A program made the position numbers and the translations under genes. Of a stretch of DNA of 47,865 bases, positions 8,324 through 17,360 are shown in pieces. Location: positions 1 to 47,865 of the forward strand of contig JAJPKK010000019.1 in NCBI GenBank assembly GCA_021323775.1, written 5' to 3'. Numbering within the stretch: the stretch's first letter is position 1; the number at the start of each line of letters is the position of its first letter. The DNA comes from Hyphomicrobiales bacterium. Lineage in GTDB: Bacteria > Pseudomonadota > Alphaproteobacteria > Rhizobiales > Xanthobacteraceae. The notes under the pieces were generated by a model. The model saw only the letters and a list, made by a program, of their open reading frames with translations. It did not search any database and was not told the origin of the DNA.

Positions 8324-9175
8324 ATGGCCGACATTCTCGCCCGCATCGAAGCCTACAAACGCCGGGAGATCGCCGCGGCGAAGCGCGCGCGATCGCGCAG
8401 CGCGCTCGAGGCCGCCGTCAAAGCCGCCCCGCCGCCCCGCGGCTTTTTGGCGGCGATCGAGCGGCGGATCGCGGCGGGTCAATACGCCCTCATCGCCGAG
8501 ATCAAGAAGGCAAGCCCGTCCAAGGGCCTCATCCGGGCCGACTTCGATCCGGCGGCGCTGGCGCGGGCCTATGAAACTGGCGGCGCCGCCTGCCTCTCGG
8601 TCCTGACCGACGCGCCCTCGTTTCAAGGCGCACCGGAACATCTGGCGGCCGCGCGCGACGCCACGCGGCTGCCAGTCCTGCGCAAGGATTTCATGTACGA
8701 CCCCTATCAGGTGGCCGAGGCGCGCGCGCTCGGCGCCGACTGCATCCTCCTCATCATGGCGGCGCTCGACGACGGCGCCGCCCGGGAGATCGAGGCCGAA
8801 GCCTTCGCGCTTGGCATGGACGTGCTGCTTGAAGTCCACGACGAGGCCGAGATGGCGCGCGCCTTGCGCCTGACGTCGCGGCTCATCGGCATCAACAACC
8901 GCGATCTGAAGACATTCGTCACATCGCTTGCCGTCGCCGAGCGTCTCGCCCCGATGGCCCCGCGAGACCGCGTGGTGGTGGGCGAAAGCGGCGTCTTTAC
9001 ACCCGCGGACATTGCGCGACTGGCGGCAGCCGGCATCTCGACCTTCCTGGTCGGCGAGAGCCTGATGCGGCAGGCCGATGTTGCAGCGGCGACGCGGGCG
9101 TTGCTCGCCCGCGACCGTCCTCCCTACCCTCCCCCTCCCTCCTCTGCAAGCGGGGGAGGGGCGGCGGCGCGTTGA
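8324..9175 (+). CDS. trpC: Indole-3-glycerol phosphate synthase with repeat-derived tail
   Basis: The 283-residue TIM-barrel enzyme closes the ring of carboxyphenylamino-deoxyribulose phosphate in tryptophan synthesis. Family motifs are clear: [14 protein letters not shown] (catalytic Lys), [54 protein letters not shown], and [13 protein letters not shown] with [12 protein letters not shown]. The normal protein end is around ATRALLAR. The last 20 or so residues (Pro-, Ser- and Gly-rich) are encoded by a palindromic repeat at about 9118-9168, so the gene's own stop was displaced. Its stop is 4 bases before moaC, so the two are co-transcribed. Confidence 0.97.
   Translation: MADILARIEAYKRREIAAAKRARSRSALEAAVKAAPPPRGFLAAIERRIAAGQYALIAEIKKASPSKGLIRADFDPAALARAYETGGAACLSVLTDAPSFQGAPEHLAAARDATRLPVLRKDFMYDPYQVAEARALGADCILLIMAALDDGAAREIEAEAFALGMDVLLEVHDEAEMARALRLTSRLIGINNRDLKTFVTSLAVAERLAPMAPRDRVVVGESGVFTPADIARLAAAGISTFLVGESLMRQADVAAATRALLARDRPPYPPPPSSASGGGAAAR
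9118..9168. repeat. Palindromic repeat inside the trpC 3' end
   Basis: The core reads CCTCCCTCCTCTGCAAGCGGGGGAGGG in separate parts: a C-rich arm (9120-9143), then CTGCAAGC, then a G-rich arm (9151-9160). It belongs to the same group as the palindromes near 17265, 27895 and 37885. Here it is translated, forming the tail of TrpC, and lies directly before moaC. Confidence 0.7.
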
Positions 9176-9179
9176 ACCC

Positions 9180-9659
9180 ATGGCGAAAGCGCTCACCCAT
9201 ATCGACCGCGGCGGCAGCGCCCGCATGGTTGACGTATCGTCAAAGCCCGCGACCGAACGGGTCGCGGTTGCCGCCGGCTTCGTGCGCATGAGCGCCGCCA
9301 CGCTCGATCTCGTCCTCTCCGGCAACGCCAAGAAAGGCGACGTGCTCGGCGCCGCCCGCATCGCCGGCATCATGGCGGCAAAAAAGACCCACGAACTGAT
9401 TCCGCTCTGCCATCCGCTCCCCATCACCAACGTCGCGGTCGATATCGCGCCGGAACGCGACGGGCTTCTCGTGCGCGGGACCGTCAAGGTCACGGGGCAG
9501 ACCGGCGTCGAGATGGAAGCCCTGACCGCCGTGTCGATCGCGTGCCTCACGATCTACGACATGGTCAAGGCGGTTGAGCGCGGCGTCGCCATCGAGATGA
9601 TCCGGCTGATCGAGAAAAGCGGCGGGAAATCCGGCCATTATCGGGCCGAGGGAAACTAG
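9180..9659 (+). CDS. moaC: Cyclic pyranopterin monophosphate synthase
   Basis: MoaC, with MoaA, converts GTP to cyclic pyranopterin monophosphate, the first stage of molybdenum cofactor synthesis. The 159-residue length is normal. Motifs: [15 protein letters not shown] at the N terminus, [19 protein letters not shown], the conserved [11 protein letters not shown] with catalytic-site His, [19 protein letters not shown] and KSGGKSGHY at the end. ATG at 9180 sits 4 bases after the trpC stop. An upstream in-frame start at 9078 would overlap trpC by about 100 bases and be read from the repeat, so it is rejected. moeA follows after 2 bases. Confidence 0.97.
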   Translation: MAKALTHIDRGGSARMVDVSSKPATERVAVAAGFVRMSAATLDLVLSGNAKKGDVLGAARIAGIMAAKKTHELIPLCHPLPITNVAVDIAPERDGLLVRGTVKVTGQTGVEMEALTAVSIACLTIYDMVKAVERGVAIEMIRLIEKSGGKSGHYRAEGN

Positions 9660-9661
9660 CC

Positions 9662-10873
9662 GTGGCTTTGCTGCCGGTCGCCGACGCTCTGGCGCTCGTG
9701 CTGGCGGATGTGGCGCCGCTGCCGGCGGAGGCCGCCGTTCTCATCGACGCGTGTGGCCGCGTGCTTGCCGGCGATCTCGTCGCGCTGCGCACTCAGCCTC
9801 CGGCCGACGTCTCCGCCATGGACGGCTATGCGGTGCGCGCCGCCGACGTGGCGACGGCCCCGGCGCATCTGACCGTCATCGGCGAAGTGGCTGCAGGGCG
9901 CCCGTTCGATCGCGAGGTCGGGCCCGGCGAGGCGGTGCGGATCTTCACCGGCGGCGTAATGCCGCGCGGCGCCGATACGGTGGTGATCCAGGAGGTCACG
10001 GCGCGGGAAGGCGACGTCGTTGTCATCAAGCAGCCGGCAAGCAAGAGGCGCTACATTCGTCCGCAGGGGTTCGATTTCAAGGCCGGCGCGGCGCTGCTCA
10101 CCGCGGGGCGCCGCCTCACCGAACGCGACATCGCGCTCGCTGGCGCCATGAACCATGCGACCGCGCCGGTCCATCGCCGCCCTCGCATGGCCGTGCTCGC
10201 GACCGGAGACGAACTGGTGGCGCCTGGCACGCCGCCTGCCCCGGGCCAGATCGTTTCCTCCAACAGCTTTGCCCTGATTGCCATCGGCAACCGCGAAGGC
10301 GCCGAAACCCTCGATCTGGGGATTGTGCCAGACGGTCTCGACGCGACGGCCGCGGCGGTGCGGCGCGCCCGCGCTGCCGGCGTCGACGTGCTGGTCACGA
10401 CCGGCGGAGCCTCCGTCGGCGATTACGATTTCGTCCGGCAGGCGTTTATGTCGGAGGGGGTGGCGCTTTCGTTCTGGAACGTCGCAATGCGTCCCGGCAA
10501 ACCCCTTATGCACGGACGACTGGGGGGAATGAGCGTGCTGGGGCTGCCCGGCAATCCGGTATCGTCCTTCATCTGCGCAGTGCTGTTCGTGGCGCCGCTG
10601 CTGCGCAAGCTCGCCGGGCGCAAGGATATCTTGATGCCTACGGCGCGCGCCGTGCTCGGGTGCGCGCTGCCCGCCAATGACGGACGCGCCGGATACCTGC
10701 GGGCCGTGCGCACAACCGCGCCGGATGGAACGACGATCGCCAACCCATTCCGCAGGCAGGACAGCTCCCTGCAGGTCACGCTGTCGCAGGCTGATTGCCT
10801 CCTCCTCCGCGAGCCTTTTGCCCCTGCCGCGGAACCGGGCGCTCCTTGTGACATCATCAACCTTGAATTTTGA
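9662..10873 (+). CDS. moeA: Molybdopterin molybdenumtransferase
   Basis: MoeA inserts molybdate into adenylylated molybdopterin. The 403-residue protein has the usual order: an N-terminal domain with ADVSAMDGYAVRA, a GEAVRIFTGGVMPRGADTVV segment, a MoaB/Mog-like domain with LATGDELV and VTTGGASVGDYDFV, and MRPGKPLMHGRLGGMSVLGLPGNPVSSF, then a beta-barrel C-terminal domain. Start is GTG at 9662, two bases after moaC's stop, so moaC-moeA form a tight operon. The SoxC-like enzyme at 20.7 kb is a likely user of the cofactor. Confidence 0.96.
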   Translation: MALLPVADALALVLADVAPLPAEAAVLIDACGRVLAGDLVALRTQPPADVSAMDGYAVRAADVATAPAHLTVIGEVAAGRPFDREVGPGEAVRIFTGGVMPRGADTVVIQEVTAREGDVVVIKQPASKRRYIRPQGFDFKAGAALLTAGRRLTERDIALAGAMNHATAPVHRRPRMAVLATGDELVAPGTPPAPGQIVSSNSFALIAIGNREGAETLDLGIVPDGLDATAAAVRRARAAGVDVLVTTGGASVGDYDFVRQAFMSEGVALSFWNVAMRPGKPLMHGRLGGMSVLGLPGNPVSSFICAVLFVAPLLRKLAGRKDILMPTARAVLGCALPANDGRAGYLRAVRTTAPDGTTIANPFRRQDSSLQVTLSQADCLLLREPFAPAAEPGAPCDIINLEF

Positions 10874-10925
10874 TCTTCAATTTTGACATGCGGCCGGGTC
10901 GTTCACTCCAAATTAAATGGTTGCA

Positions 10926-10940
10926 GAACACATATGGAAC
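10926..10940 (+). promoter_or_regulatory. SOS box (LexA operator) upstream of lexA
   Basis: GAAC at 10926-10929 and GAAC at 10937-10940 are separated by exactly 7 bases, matching the alphaproteobacterial LexA site (GAAC-N7-GAAC, equal to GTTC-N7-GTTC on the other strand). It lies 70 bases before the lexA start, as expected for autorepression. Confidence 0.88.
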
Positions 10941-11010
10941 GGATAGTGTATGTTCATGATTTGTTTTGGCCGCCTGTGCCGATCGGGAAAACCGGGGGAG
11001 GGCTTAAGAC

Positions 11011-11715
11011 ATGCTGACGCGCAAACAATACGAACTGCTGCGCTTCATCCACGAGCGTTTGAAGGAAGCAGGCGTCCCGCCCTCGTTCGACGAAATGAAG
11101 GAGGCGCTTGATCTGCGCTCAAAATCGGGCATCCACCGCCTGATCACCGCGCTGGAGGAACGCGGCTTCATCCGCCGCCTGCCGAACCGTGCGCGCGCCA
11201 TCGAGGTGATCAAACTGCCCGAATCGGTTAGCCACGGCGTCACCAACGGGCGGTCGCGCGGCTTTGTGCCCAATGTCATCGAAGGCAATCTCGGACGGGT
11301 GCGCACGCCAGCCGCGGACGAGGATAACACCCGTCCGGTCGCGGTCCCGGTGATGGGACGCATCGCTGCCGGCACGCCGATCGAAGCGATCCAGAATAAG
11401 AGCAATGTGATCAATATGCCGGCAGATCTGCTGTCGGCAGGCGAACATTTCGCTCTGGAGGTGCGCGGCGACTCGATGATCGACGCCGGCATCCTGGATG
11501 GCGACATTGCAGTGATCAGGAAAAGCGAGGCGGCGGACACCGGCGACATCGTGGTCGCGCTGATCGACGAGGAGGAGGCAACCCTCAAGCGCTTCCGCCG
11601 CCGCGGCGCCTCGATCGCACTGGAACCTGCCAATACATCATACGAAGTGCGCATCCTGCCGCCGAACCGGGTGCGAATCCAGGGCAAGCTGGTGGGGCTG
11701 TTCAGGCGATATTGA
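11011..11715 (+). CDS. lexA: LexA repressor
   Basis: LexA represses the DNA-damage response and cleaves itself when RecA filaments form. The 234-residue protein has the N-terminal winged helix ([38 protein letters not shown]), the self-cleavage bond Ala120-Gly121 in [12 protein letters not shown], catalytic Ser155 in [11 protein letters not shown] and Lys193 in ATLKRF. The linker between domains is long (about 70-110), as in other alphaproteobacteria. It has its own SOS box upstream and follows moeA by 137 bases, so it is probably transcribed independently. It is convergent with comEC, with 26 bases between the stops. Confidence 0.97.
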   Translation: MLTRKQYELLRFIHERLKEAGVPPSFDEMKEALDLRSKSGIHRLITALEERGFIRRLPNRARAIEVIKLPESVSHGVTNGRSRGFVPNVIEGNLGRVRTPAADEDNTRPVAVPVMGRIAAGTPIEAIQNKSNVINMPADLLSAGEHFALEVRGDSMIDAGILDGDIAVIRKSEAADTGDIVVALIDEEEATLKRFRRRGASIALEPANTSYEVRILPPNRVRIQGKLVGLFRRY

Positions 11716-11741
11716 GTGCTGCTGCGAGCGCGGGGCGTCTG

Positions 11742-14015
11742 TCACTCCTCCGCATCGATGTCCGGCTGCGACAGCGGCGCCTCACGCGAGGGCGGCGGGG
11801 CGGCGGACGGCGCCACGCTCTGCACCGTATTGCGGACGACCTCGCGGCGGCGCGCCCAGGGGCGATCGAGACCCTCGGGGCGCGCGGAAACCGCTTCGAA
11901 ATGGCCGTTGCGGTAGGTGAGCGCCGTCGCGCCGTTGCCTCGCAGGGTCGTGCGATCGAGCACCATGGCGGCGCAATCCGCCGGCGCGGGGCGCAGGGTC
12001 ACGATCAGGACCGCACGGGTGCAGTCGTCGGCGAACGCCGCCGCGGTGCGGCTCACGGCCACCGCGGCGCCGTCGTGGAGCCGCGCGACGCAGCCGTCCG
12101 GATCGCAGGCAAATCCCGACGCCACTGCGCGGTCGTTCGGCAGCCGCGCATCGCCGTCGGCAGCAAGCCACTCGCGCAACGACAGGGTGTCGCTGCCGAA
12201 CTTGACGGCGGAGAGCCGGCCGTCGGCGCCACGCACCGCAACTGCGTCCCCAGCGGCAGAAACCATCACGTCGGGCTGCGCCGCCATCACGGCGGCTGCA
12301 CAGCCCGCCACGACGAAAGCGGCGCCGGCAAAGCGCAGCGGGCTCTTGAGCAGGCAGATGACGATCAATCCGGCGGTGGCGAGCAGCACCGCCCCCGCCC
12401 CGAAGGCCGGAACGTGGCCGACGGCGCCCGGCAGGTTTGCGACCCACAAGGCGACCGCCACCATCCAATCGATGCCGACACCCATCAACCGCCATAGCGG
12501 GGCATCGAAGCCTAACGGCATCGCCAGCAGGGCCAGCAGACCGGCCGGCATCGACAGCGCCGAAATCACCGGCATAGCAAGCAGGTTGGCGATGACGCCG
12601 TAAGGCGCCATGCGATGAAAATGATAGGCCGCGTAAGGCGTGGTGGCGAATCCTGCGACCAGCGAGGCAATCACGAGCACTGCGACCTCCCGCGCCCCCC
12701 ACAGCGCGATCCGCGCGCGGAGCGGCGTCTCCGGCCCGCTCGCTGCCCATGGCATGCCGCGCTCATAGGTCGCGATCAGCGCCAAGGTTGCCGCAAACGA
12801 CATCTGGAAACTCGGATGAATGACAGCTTCTGGCGCGATCAGCATCACAGCGAGCGCCGCCACCGCGATTGTGCGCATGGTGAGGGTGGGGCGGTCCGCG
12901 ATGACGCCGATCAGCACCACGGCCGTCATCACGTAGGAGCGCTGCGTCGCCACCTCGGCGCCGGAGAGGACCAAATATATGGTCGCAGCCGCAAGGGCCG
13001 TCGCCGCCGCCCATTTCTTGATGGCATGGCGCAGCGCCAGCGCCGGAACGAGTGCGAGCACAGCGCGTACGACGAAGAATACCACGCCTGCGACGAGCGC
13101 CATGTGGTAACCGGAGATCGACAGCACATGCCCGACGCCCGAAACGTACATGGCGTCAAATACCGGAGTCGACAGCGGGTCGCGCTTGCCCGTGATCAGG
13201 GCCGATGCGATCGACCCGGAATCGCCTTTCACCGCGGCGCGGATGCGGCTGTCGATGCTATCGCGGATCGCCTCGACAGCCGTCGCGAAAGCCAGCCACA
13301 GCCCGGGCGCGGCGGACGCCGGCAGCACGGCGATCTTTCCCAGCGCGAGGCCTGTGGCGCCGACCTTCTGGAAATAGAGATCGCGGGAAAGATCATAACC
13401 GCCCGGACGAAAGGGCGAGGCTGGCGGATCAAGGCGCGCTTTGAGCGAAATGAACGCTCCCACCGGAGGCGCCGCGCCCTTGCGCACGGTGAGGCGGATG
13501 CGCTCGGGCCGGCCGGCGAGACGCACAGCCTCCATCGCGGCGACGCGCACGATGATGCGGTCTGAGCGCTCGCGCTCCTCGCGCGCCTCCACGAAACCCG
13601 AGACGCTGACGCTGTAAGCAGGGGCCGTGAGTATTGCGTGATCCACGAGGCGGCTCTTGAGCGCGGCGGTCGCAAACCCCGCTGCTATAGCAGCGCACCC
13701 GAGCGCAGCGGGAAAACCTGCCGGACTTGCCCGCAGCCGATAGGCTGCCGTCACCGCTGCGGCGGCCAGCGCCGCCGCAACCCACCAGACCGGCTCCCGA
13801 TCCGCTGCGAAATAGACCACGATGCCGAGCCCGAACCCGACCGGCAGCCACGGAACCAGGCGGCCGGGTGCGACCTCTGCGGCCGCCCATTCGCGCAACT
13901 TCGCCGCCATCGGCCCGGCAACGCCGGGAAACGGCCGCAGCCACGGCCCCGCGGTCCCGGCCATTCCGGGCCACGTGCCAACTCTGCTCCGCGCCTTGCG
14001 CTGCCCCGCCATCAC
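11742..14015 (-). CDS. comEC: ComEC/Rec2 family inner-membrane DNA channel protein
   Basis: The 757-residue protein has an N-terminal DUF4131-like part with membrane segments and an OB-like beta domain (about 55-230), then the competence core with DPLSTPVFDAMYVSGVGHVLSISGYHMALVAG and about eight further membrane helices, including SGAEVATQRSYVMTAV and HPSFQMSFAATLALIA. ComEC passes single-stranded DNA across the inner membrane in naturally transformable bacteria. The C-terminal region (about 590-757) sits where many ComEC proteins have a metallo-beta-lactamase domain, but no HxHxDH motif is visible. Start is GTG 14015 or the adjoining ATG 14012. lexA-comEC convergence is common in related genomes. 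Transformation ability is not implied. Confidence 0.9.
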   Translation of the reverse strand: MMAGQRKARSRVGTWPGMAGTAGPWLRPFPGVAGPMAAKLREWAAAEVAPGRLVPWLPVGFGLGIVVYFAADREPVWWVAAALAAAAVTAAYRLRASPAGFPAALGCAAIAAGFATAALKSRLVDHAILTAPAYSVSVSGFVEAREERERSDRIIVRVAAMEAVRLAGRPERIRLTVRKGAAPPVGAFISLKARLDPPASPFRPGGYDLSRDLYFQKVGATGLALGKIAVLPASAAPGLWLAFATAVEAIRDSIDSRIRAAVKGDSGSIASALITGKRDPLSTPVFDAMYVSGVGHVLSISGYHMALVAGVVFFVVRAVLALVPALALRHAIKKWAAATALAAATIYLVLSGAEVATQRSYVMTAVVLIGVIADRPTLTMRTIAVAALAVMLIAPEAVIHPSFQMSFAATLALIATYERGMPWAASGPETPLRARIALWGAREVAVLVIASLVAGFATTPYAAYHFHRMAPYGVIANLLAMPVISALSMPAGLLALLAMPLGFDAPLWRLMGVGIDWMVAVALWVANLPGAVGHVPAFGAGAVLLATAGLIVICLLKSPLRFAGAAFVVAGCAAAVMAAQPDVMVSAAGDAVAVRGADGRLSAVKFGSDTLSLREWLAADGDARLPNDRAVASGFACDPDGCVARLHDGAAVAVSRTAAAFADDCTRAVLIVTLRPAPADCAAMVLDRTTLRGNGATALTYRNGHFEAVSARPEGLDRPWARRREVVRNTVQSVAPSAAPPPSREAPLSQPDIDAEE

Positions 14016-14561
14016 CCTGCCCGCCGGCGGCAGGCTTAGCAGAATTCAACGAAAAATTGAAATAGCCGCGCTTCTCCTCTTTTCCCCACGGCTTCGGGGC
14101 TGTGGATTTCACCAAGGGCCTTACGAAAGCCGGCTTCAACGGCAAATCAATTCTGCGGAAATCGATTCGAGCTTAGGACTAGGAGCAACAATAATATAAC
14201 TGCTTCAGTTCACCCGCCAACCAGAAAACAACCGAAAGTAGACAAAACCAGAGATGCCGCTATAATAGATGTAGGTCCCATTCTTCAGGGAGATGATATC
14301 ACGGCACGCAATAGCGGCAGGATTTTTCAAAATTCCCAAATTCCCTGTTATTTTCCCTGTTCTCAGGGAAAGTAGTATTTCAGTAGGGAGCTGCCGATCT
14401 TTGAATGATTGGCGGTCAGGGTGCCGTTATGCCGCGATGCCATATGCACGAGACATGACCGTGCCGTGGCGACAACGACGATCGCCGGTTTGCGGTACCG
14501 GAAACGATTCAGCAATGTTGCCGCCTTCCTTAATCCACAGGGAGATGAAAGAGGTGAACTC
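14016..14561. other. AT-rich intergenic region with a small hairpin
   Basis: About 545 bases. TTTCCCTG-TTCT-CAGGGAAA makes a perfect 8-base stem at 14352-14371, and the words TTCCCTGTT are repeated just before it (14341 and 14353). 14160-14400 is much more AT-rich than the surroundings. I believe the 14330-14440 part resembles a dispersed non-coding element of rhizobial genomes, but cannot verify it. No gene is supported before 14562. Confidence 0.45.
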
Positions 14562-14822
14562 ATGGTAAAGGCGATCATTCTTTCTTTCGCTTGCGCCGTC
14601 GTAGGATCTTTCTTCTCGGTGAGCGCCTGGGCCTTCCCGGTCTCCTCGCTCGACCGAGGAGCATTTTCCGACGTGACGCCCGTGGCCCAGGGATGTGGGC
14701 CCGGATTCCACCGCGGACCGTACGGTCGTTGCAGGCCCGATGTGGTCGTCGTCCCACCCCGCCGCGTTTGCCCGTTCGGAATGCATTACTCGCCCTTCAG
14801 AGGTCGCTGCGTGCCGAATTAA
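14562..14822 (+). CDS. Small secreted GCG_CRPN-type Cys/Gly-rich protein
   Basis: The 86-residue product has a clear signal peptide (VKAIILSFACAVVGSFFSV, likely cut after AWA). The mature part has GCGPGFHRGPYGRCRP and CPFGMHYSPFRGRC, two related Cys-flanked units with the pattern C-x-x-G-x-H-x(3-4)-G-R-C. This matches the family named for its GCG and CRPN motifs, whose function is unknown. I chose ATG at 14562 for the upstream GAGGTG site and the signal peptide; an in-frame start at 14409 would put 51 basic residues ahead of it. It stands alone, facing the carboxylase gene. Confidence 0.75.
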   Translation: MVKAIILSFACAVVGSFFSVSAWAFPVSSLDRGAFSDVTPVAQGCGPGFHRGPYGRCRPDVVVVPPRRVCPFGMHYSPFRGRCVPN

Positions 14823-14977
14823 TCGAAGCTCTTGGGTGCCTTTAGGTGGGATGGAGCCACTGGCCCTGTCCCTCGCCCGCGATGTCCCGCTCGTCGAGCT
14901 GGCCGACGCCTTCTCGGCGACTTCGAGGCAACGTTCACCCACGCGGCGGCGAGCGCCTCTTTGACGGCTGCTCTGTC

Positions 14978-17002
14978 TTACTCGAACTCCAGAATAACAG
15001 CGTCGACCGCGAGGCTGTCGCCCTTGTTGGCGAAGATCGCCTTGACCACGCCGTCGCGTTCGGCGCGCAGCACGTTCTCCATTTTCATCGCCTCGACGAC
15101 CGCCAGCGTCTCGCCCGCCTTGACCTCCTGGCCCACCGCAACGGCGATCGAGACCACGAGGCCCGGCATCGGGCACAGGAGCTTCTTGCTGGCGTCGGCC
15201 GCGACCTTGGAGGGCATCAGCCGGGCGGCTGCCGACTCGCTCTCGGTATAGACGAAGGCCTTGGCCTCGACGCCGCGATGAAACAGGCGGAAGCCGTTGA
15301 GGATGGGACGCACCTGCACGGCGACAGGCGCGCCATCGATGGTGCCGTGCCACACCGGCTCGCCCGGCTTCCACGACGACGACAGCACGATCAGCGGCCC
15401 CGACCCCGGCCCCTCGTCGGTCTCGCCGAGGAGGCGCACGCCGATGCCGCCATGTTCGCGCGCGACCTCGAGGCGGATCTCGGCGCGGTCGAGCCACACC
15501 GAGCGCAGCCGCTCGCGCACCACCGGCCGCCCGGCCATTTGGCCTGAAATGCGCCGCCGGCGCTCGCCGATCACGTGGTCGACCGCGGCTGCGACCGCCG
15601 CGATGGCTTGTGCGGTTGCCCCTGCCGGAGCGGGCGGCGAAAAGCCGTCGGGAAACTCCTCCGCGATGAATCCGGTCGAAAGCTTTGCGGCCTGCCAGCG
15701 CGGATGCTGCATGAGCGCCGCAAGAAACGGAATGTTGTGGCGGATGCCGTCGATATAAAACGCGTCGAGCGCCCGCGCCTGCGCGGAGATCGCCGCTTCG
15801 CGTGTTGGCGCATGAGTGACGAGCTTGGCGATCATCGGATCGTAGTAGAGCGAGATTTCGCCGCCCTCAAAGACGCCGGTATCGATACGGACCGTAACCC
15901 CGTCGGCAATCCCCTCCGCTGGAGGACGATATTTGACGAGGCGTCCGGTCGAGGGCAGGAAATTGCGATACGGGTCTTCCGCATAGATGCGCGATTCGAT
16001 CGCCGAACCGGCAAGCTTCACGTCGCTTTGTGCGACTGAGAGCCGTTCCCCTGCCGCAACGCGGATCATCTGCTCGACGAGATCGATGCCGGTGACAAGC
16101 TCGGTGACCGGATGTTCGACCTGGAGGCGGGTGTTCATCTCCAGGAAATAGAAGCTCTTATCCTGTCCGGCCACGAACTCCACCGTGCCCGCGGAGTCGT
16201 AACCGACCGCCTTGGCGAGCGCGACCGCCTGGGCGCCCATCTGCTCGCGGGTCGCGGCGTCAAGGAGCGGGCTCGGCGACTCCTCGATCACCTTCTGATT
16301 GCGGCGCTGGATCGAGCACTCACGCTCGCCGAGGTGAATCACATTGCCGTGCTTGTCGCCGAGCACCTGGATTTCGATATGGCGGGGATCGACGATGAAC
16401 TTCTCGATGAACACGCGCTCGTCGCCGAACGACGATTTCGCCTCGGAGCGCGCCCGCGCAAACCCTTCTGTGACTTCGGGCGCCGAACGGGCGATGCGCA
16501 TGCCCTTGCCGCCGCCGCCTGCCGAAGCCTTGATCATCACGGGGTAGCCGATCTCATCAGCAATGCGCACCGCCTCCCGCTCATCCTCGATCACGCCGAG
16601 ATGGCCGGGCACCGTCGAGACCTTAGCCGCGGCAGCCGCTTTCTTGCTTTCGATCTTGTCGCCCATAGCGGCAATGGCTTGCGGGTTCGGACCGATGAAG
16701 ACGATGCCGGCCTTGGCGAGTGCGAGCGCAAACGCTTCGCGCTCGGACAAAAACCCGTAGCCCGGATGCACCGCCTCGGCGCCGCTCGCGCGGCAGGCGG
16801 CCACGATCCTGTCGATGTCAAGGTAGCTCTCGGCGGCCGGCGGCGGGCCGATCGGCACGGCCGTATCGGCCATTTCGACGTGAAGCGCGTCCTTGTCTGC
16901 GTCGGAGTAGACTGCGACGGTCTCAATCCCCAGCCGGCGCGCGGTCTTGATGATGCGACAGGCGATCTCGCCGCGGTTAGCGATCAGAATCCGCTTGAAC
17001 AT
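14978..17002 (-). CDS. pccA: Acetyl/propionyl-CoA carboxylase alpha subunit (biotin carboxylase plus BCCP)
   Basis: The 674-residue subunit carboxylates its own biotin with ATP and bicarbonate; the partner beta subunit transfers the carboxyl group to acyl-CoA. Visible order: biotin carboxylase N domain (FKRILIANRGEIACRII), ATP-grasp with KASAGGGGKGMRIA, ERECSIQRRNQKVIEE and NTRLQVEHPVTE, the carboxylase C domain (ESRIYAEDP), a linking BT domain, then a C-terminal biotinyl domain with VVEAMKMENVL and biotin acceptor Lys640. Length suits the propionyl-CoA or methylcrotonyl-CoA type; pccB is not nearby, so substrate is inferred. ATG at 17002 has AGAGG just upstream on its strand. Confidence 0.93.
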   Translation of the reverse strand: MFKRILIANRGEIACRIIKTARRLGIETVAVYSDADKDALHVEMADTAVPIGPPPAAESYLDIDRIVAACRASGAEAVHPGYGFLSEREAFALALAKAGIVFIGPNPQAIAAMGDKIESKKAAAAAKVSTVPGHLGVIEDEREAVRIADEIGYPVMIKASAGGGGKGMRIARSAPEVTEGFARARSEAKSSFGDERVFIEKFIVDPRHIEIQVLGDKHGNVIHLGERECSIQRRNQKVIEESPSPLLDAATREQMGAQAVALAKAVGYDSAGTVEFVAGQDKSFYFLEMNTRLQVEHPVTELVTGIDLVEQMIRVAAGERLSVAQSDVKLAGSAIESRIYAEDPYRNFLPSTGRLVKYRPPAEGIADGVTVRIDTGVFEGGEISLYYDPMIAKLVTHAPTREAAISAQARALDAFYIDGIRHNIPFLAALMQHPRWQAAKLSTGFIAEEFPDGFSPPAPAGATAQAIAAVAAAVDHVIGERRRRISGQMAGRPVVRERLRSVWLDRAEIRLEVAREHGGIGVRLLGETDEGPGSGPLIVLSSSWKPGEPVWHGTIDGAPVAVQVRPILNGFRLFHRGVEAKAFVYTESESAAARLMPSKVAADASKKLLCPMPGLVVSIAVAVGQEVKAGETLAVVEAMKMENVLRAERDGVVKAIFANKGDSLAVDAVILEFE

Positions 17003-17132
17003 AACCTCTCCGCAACCCGGCGAATAAGGCTTTGCGGGGAAGGAAGGGAAATGTCAATTCCACATTGGCCCCAACTGCCCTCGTCGAGAGCCCTTCTCAT
17101 CCTTCTCCCGTCGCTCGCCTCATCCCCTCTCT

Positions 17133-17222
17133 GTAGCCCGGATTGAGCGCAGCGAAATCCGGGACCGGGTCGCCCCGCGGCAATGCCGTTCCCGCGTATC
17201 GCGGGCGCTCAGCCCGGGCTTA
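17133..17222. repeat. GTAGCCCGGATTGAGCG-type palindromic repeat, copy 1
   Basis: The element begins GTAGCCCGGATTGAGCGC and ends GCGCTCAGCCCGGGCTTA, so its ends are complementary. A second copy is at 22553-22646. This sequence type is widespread in proteobacterial intergenic DNA (my recollection). It lies between the starts of pccA and the end of the next minus-strand gene. Confidence 0.75.
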
Positions 17223-17232
17223 GGCGCCGTTC

Positions 17233-17333
17233 AAGAATAACTGCGCCACTTGCTGTCGCCTCCCCGCAAGCGGCGAGGGGAAGCTCACTGCGCCGCCGCG
17301 CAATAATTGAAGCGATTAATTCGCGGAAAAGCC
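17233..17333 (+). repeat. 102-base dispersed repeat, copy 1 (inverted partner at 37822-37923)
   Basis: From AAGAATAACTGCGCCACTTG through a CCCCGCAAGC palindrome to CTGCGCCGCCGCGCAATAAT and GCGGAAAAGCC, this stretch matches the reverse complement of 37822-37923 at most positions. Both copies lie just beyond a gene's 3' end. The central CTCCCC/GGGGAG part varies most between copies. Confidence 0.75.
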
Positions 17334-17360
17334 TTACCTGGAGTGAGGCAAGGAGACGGC

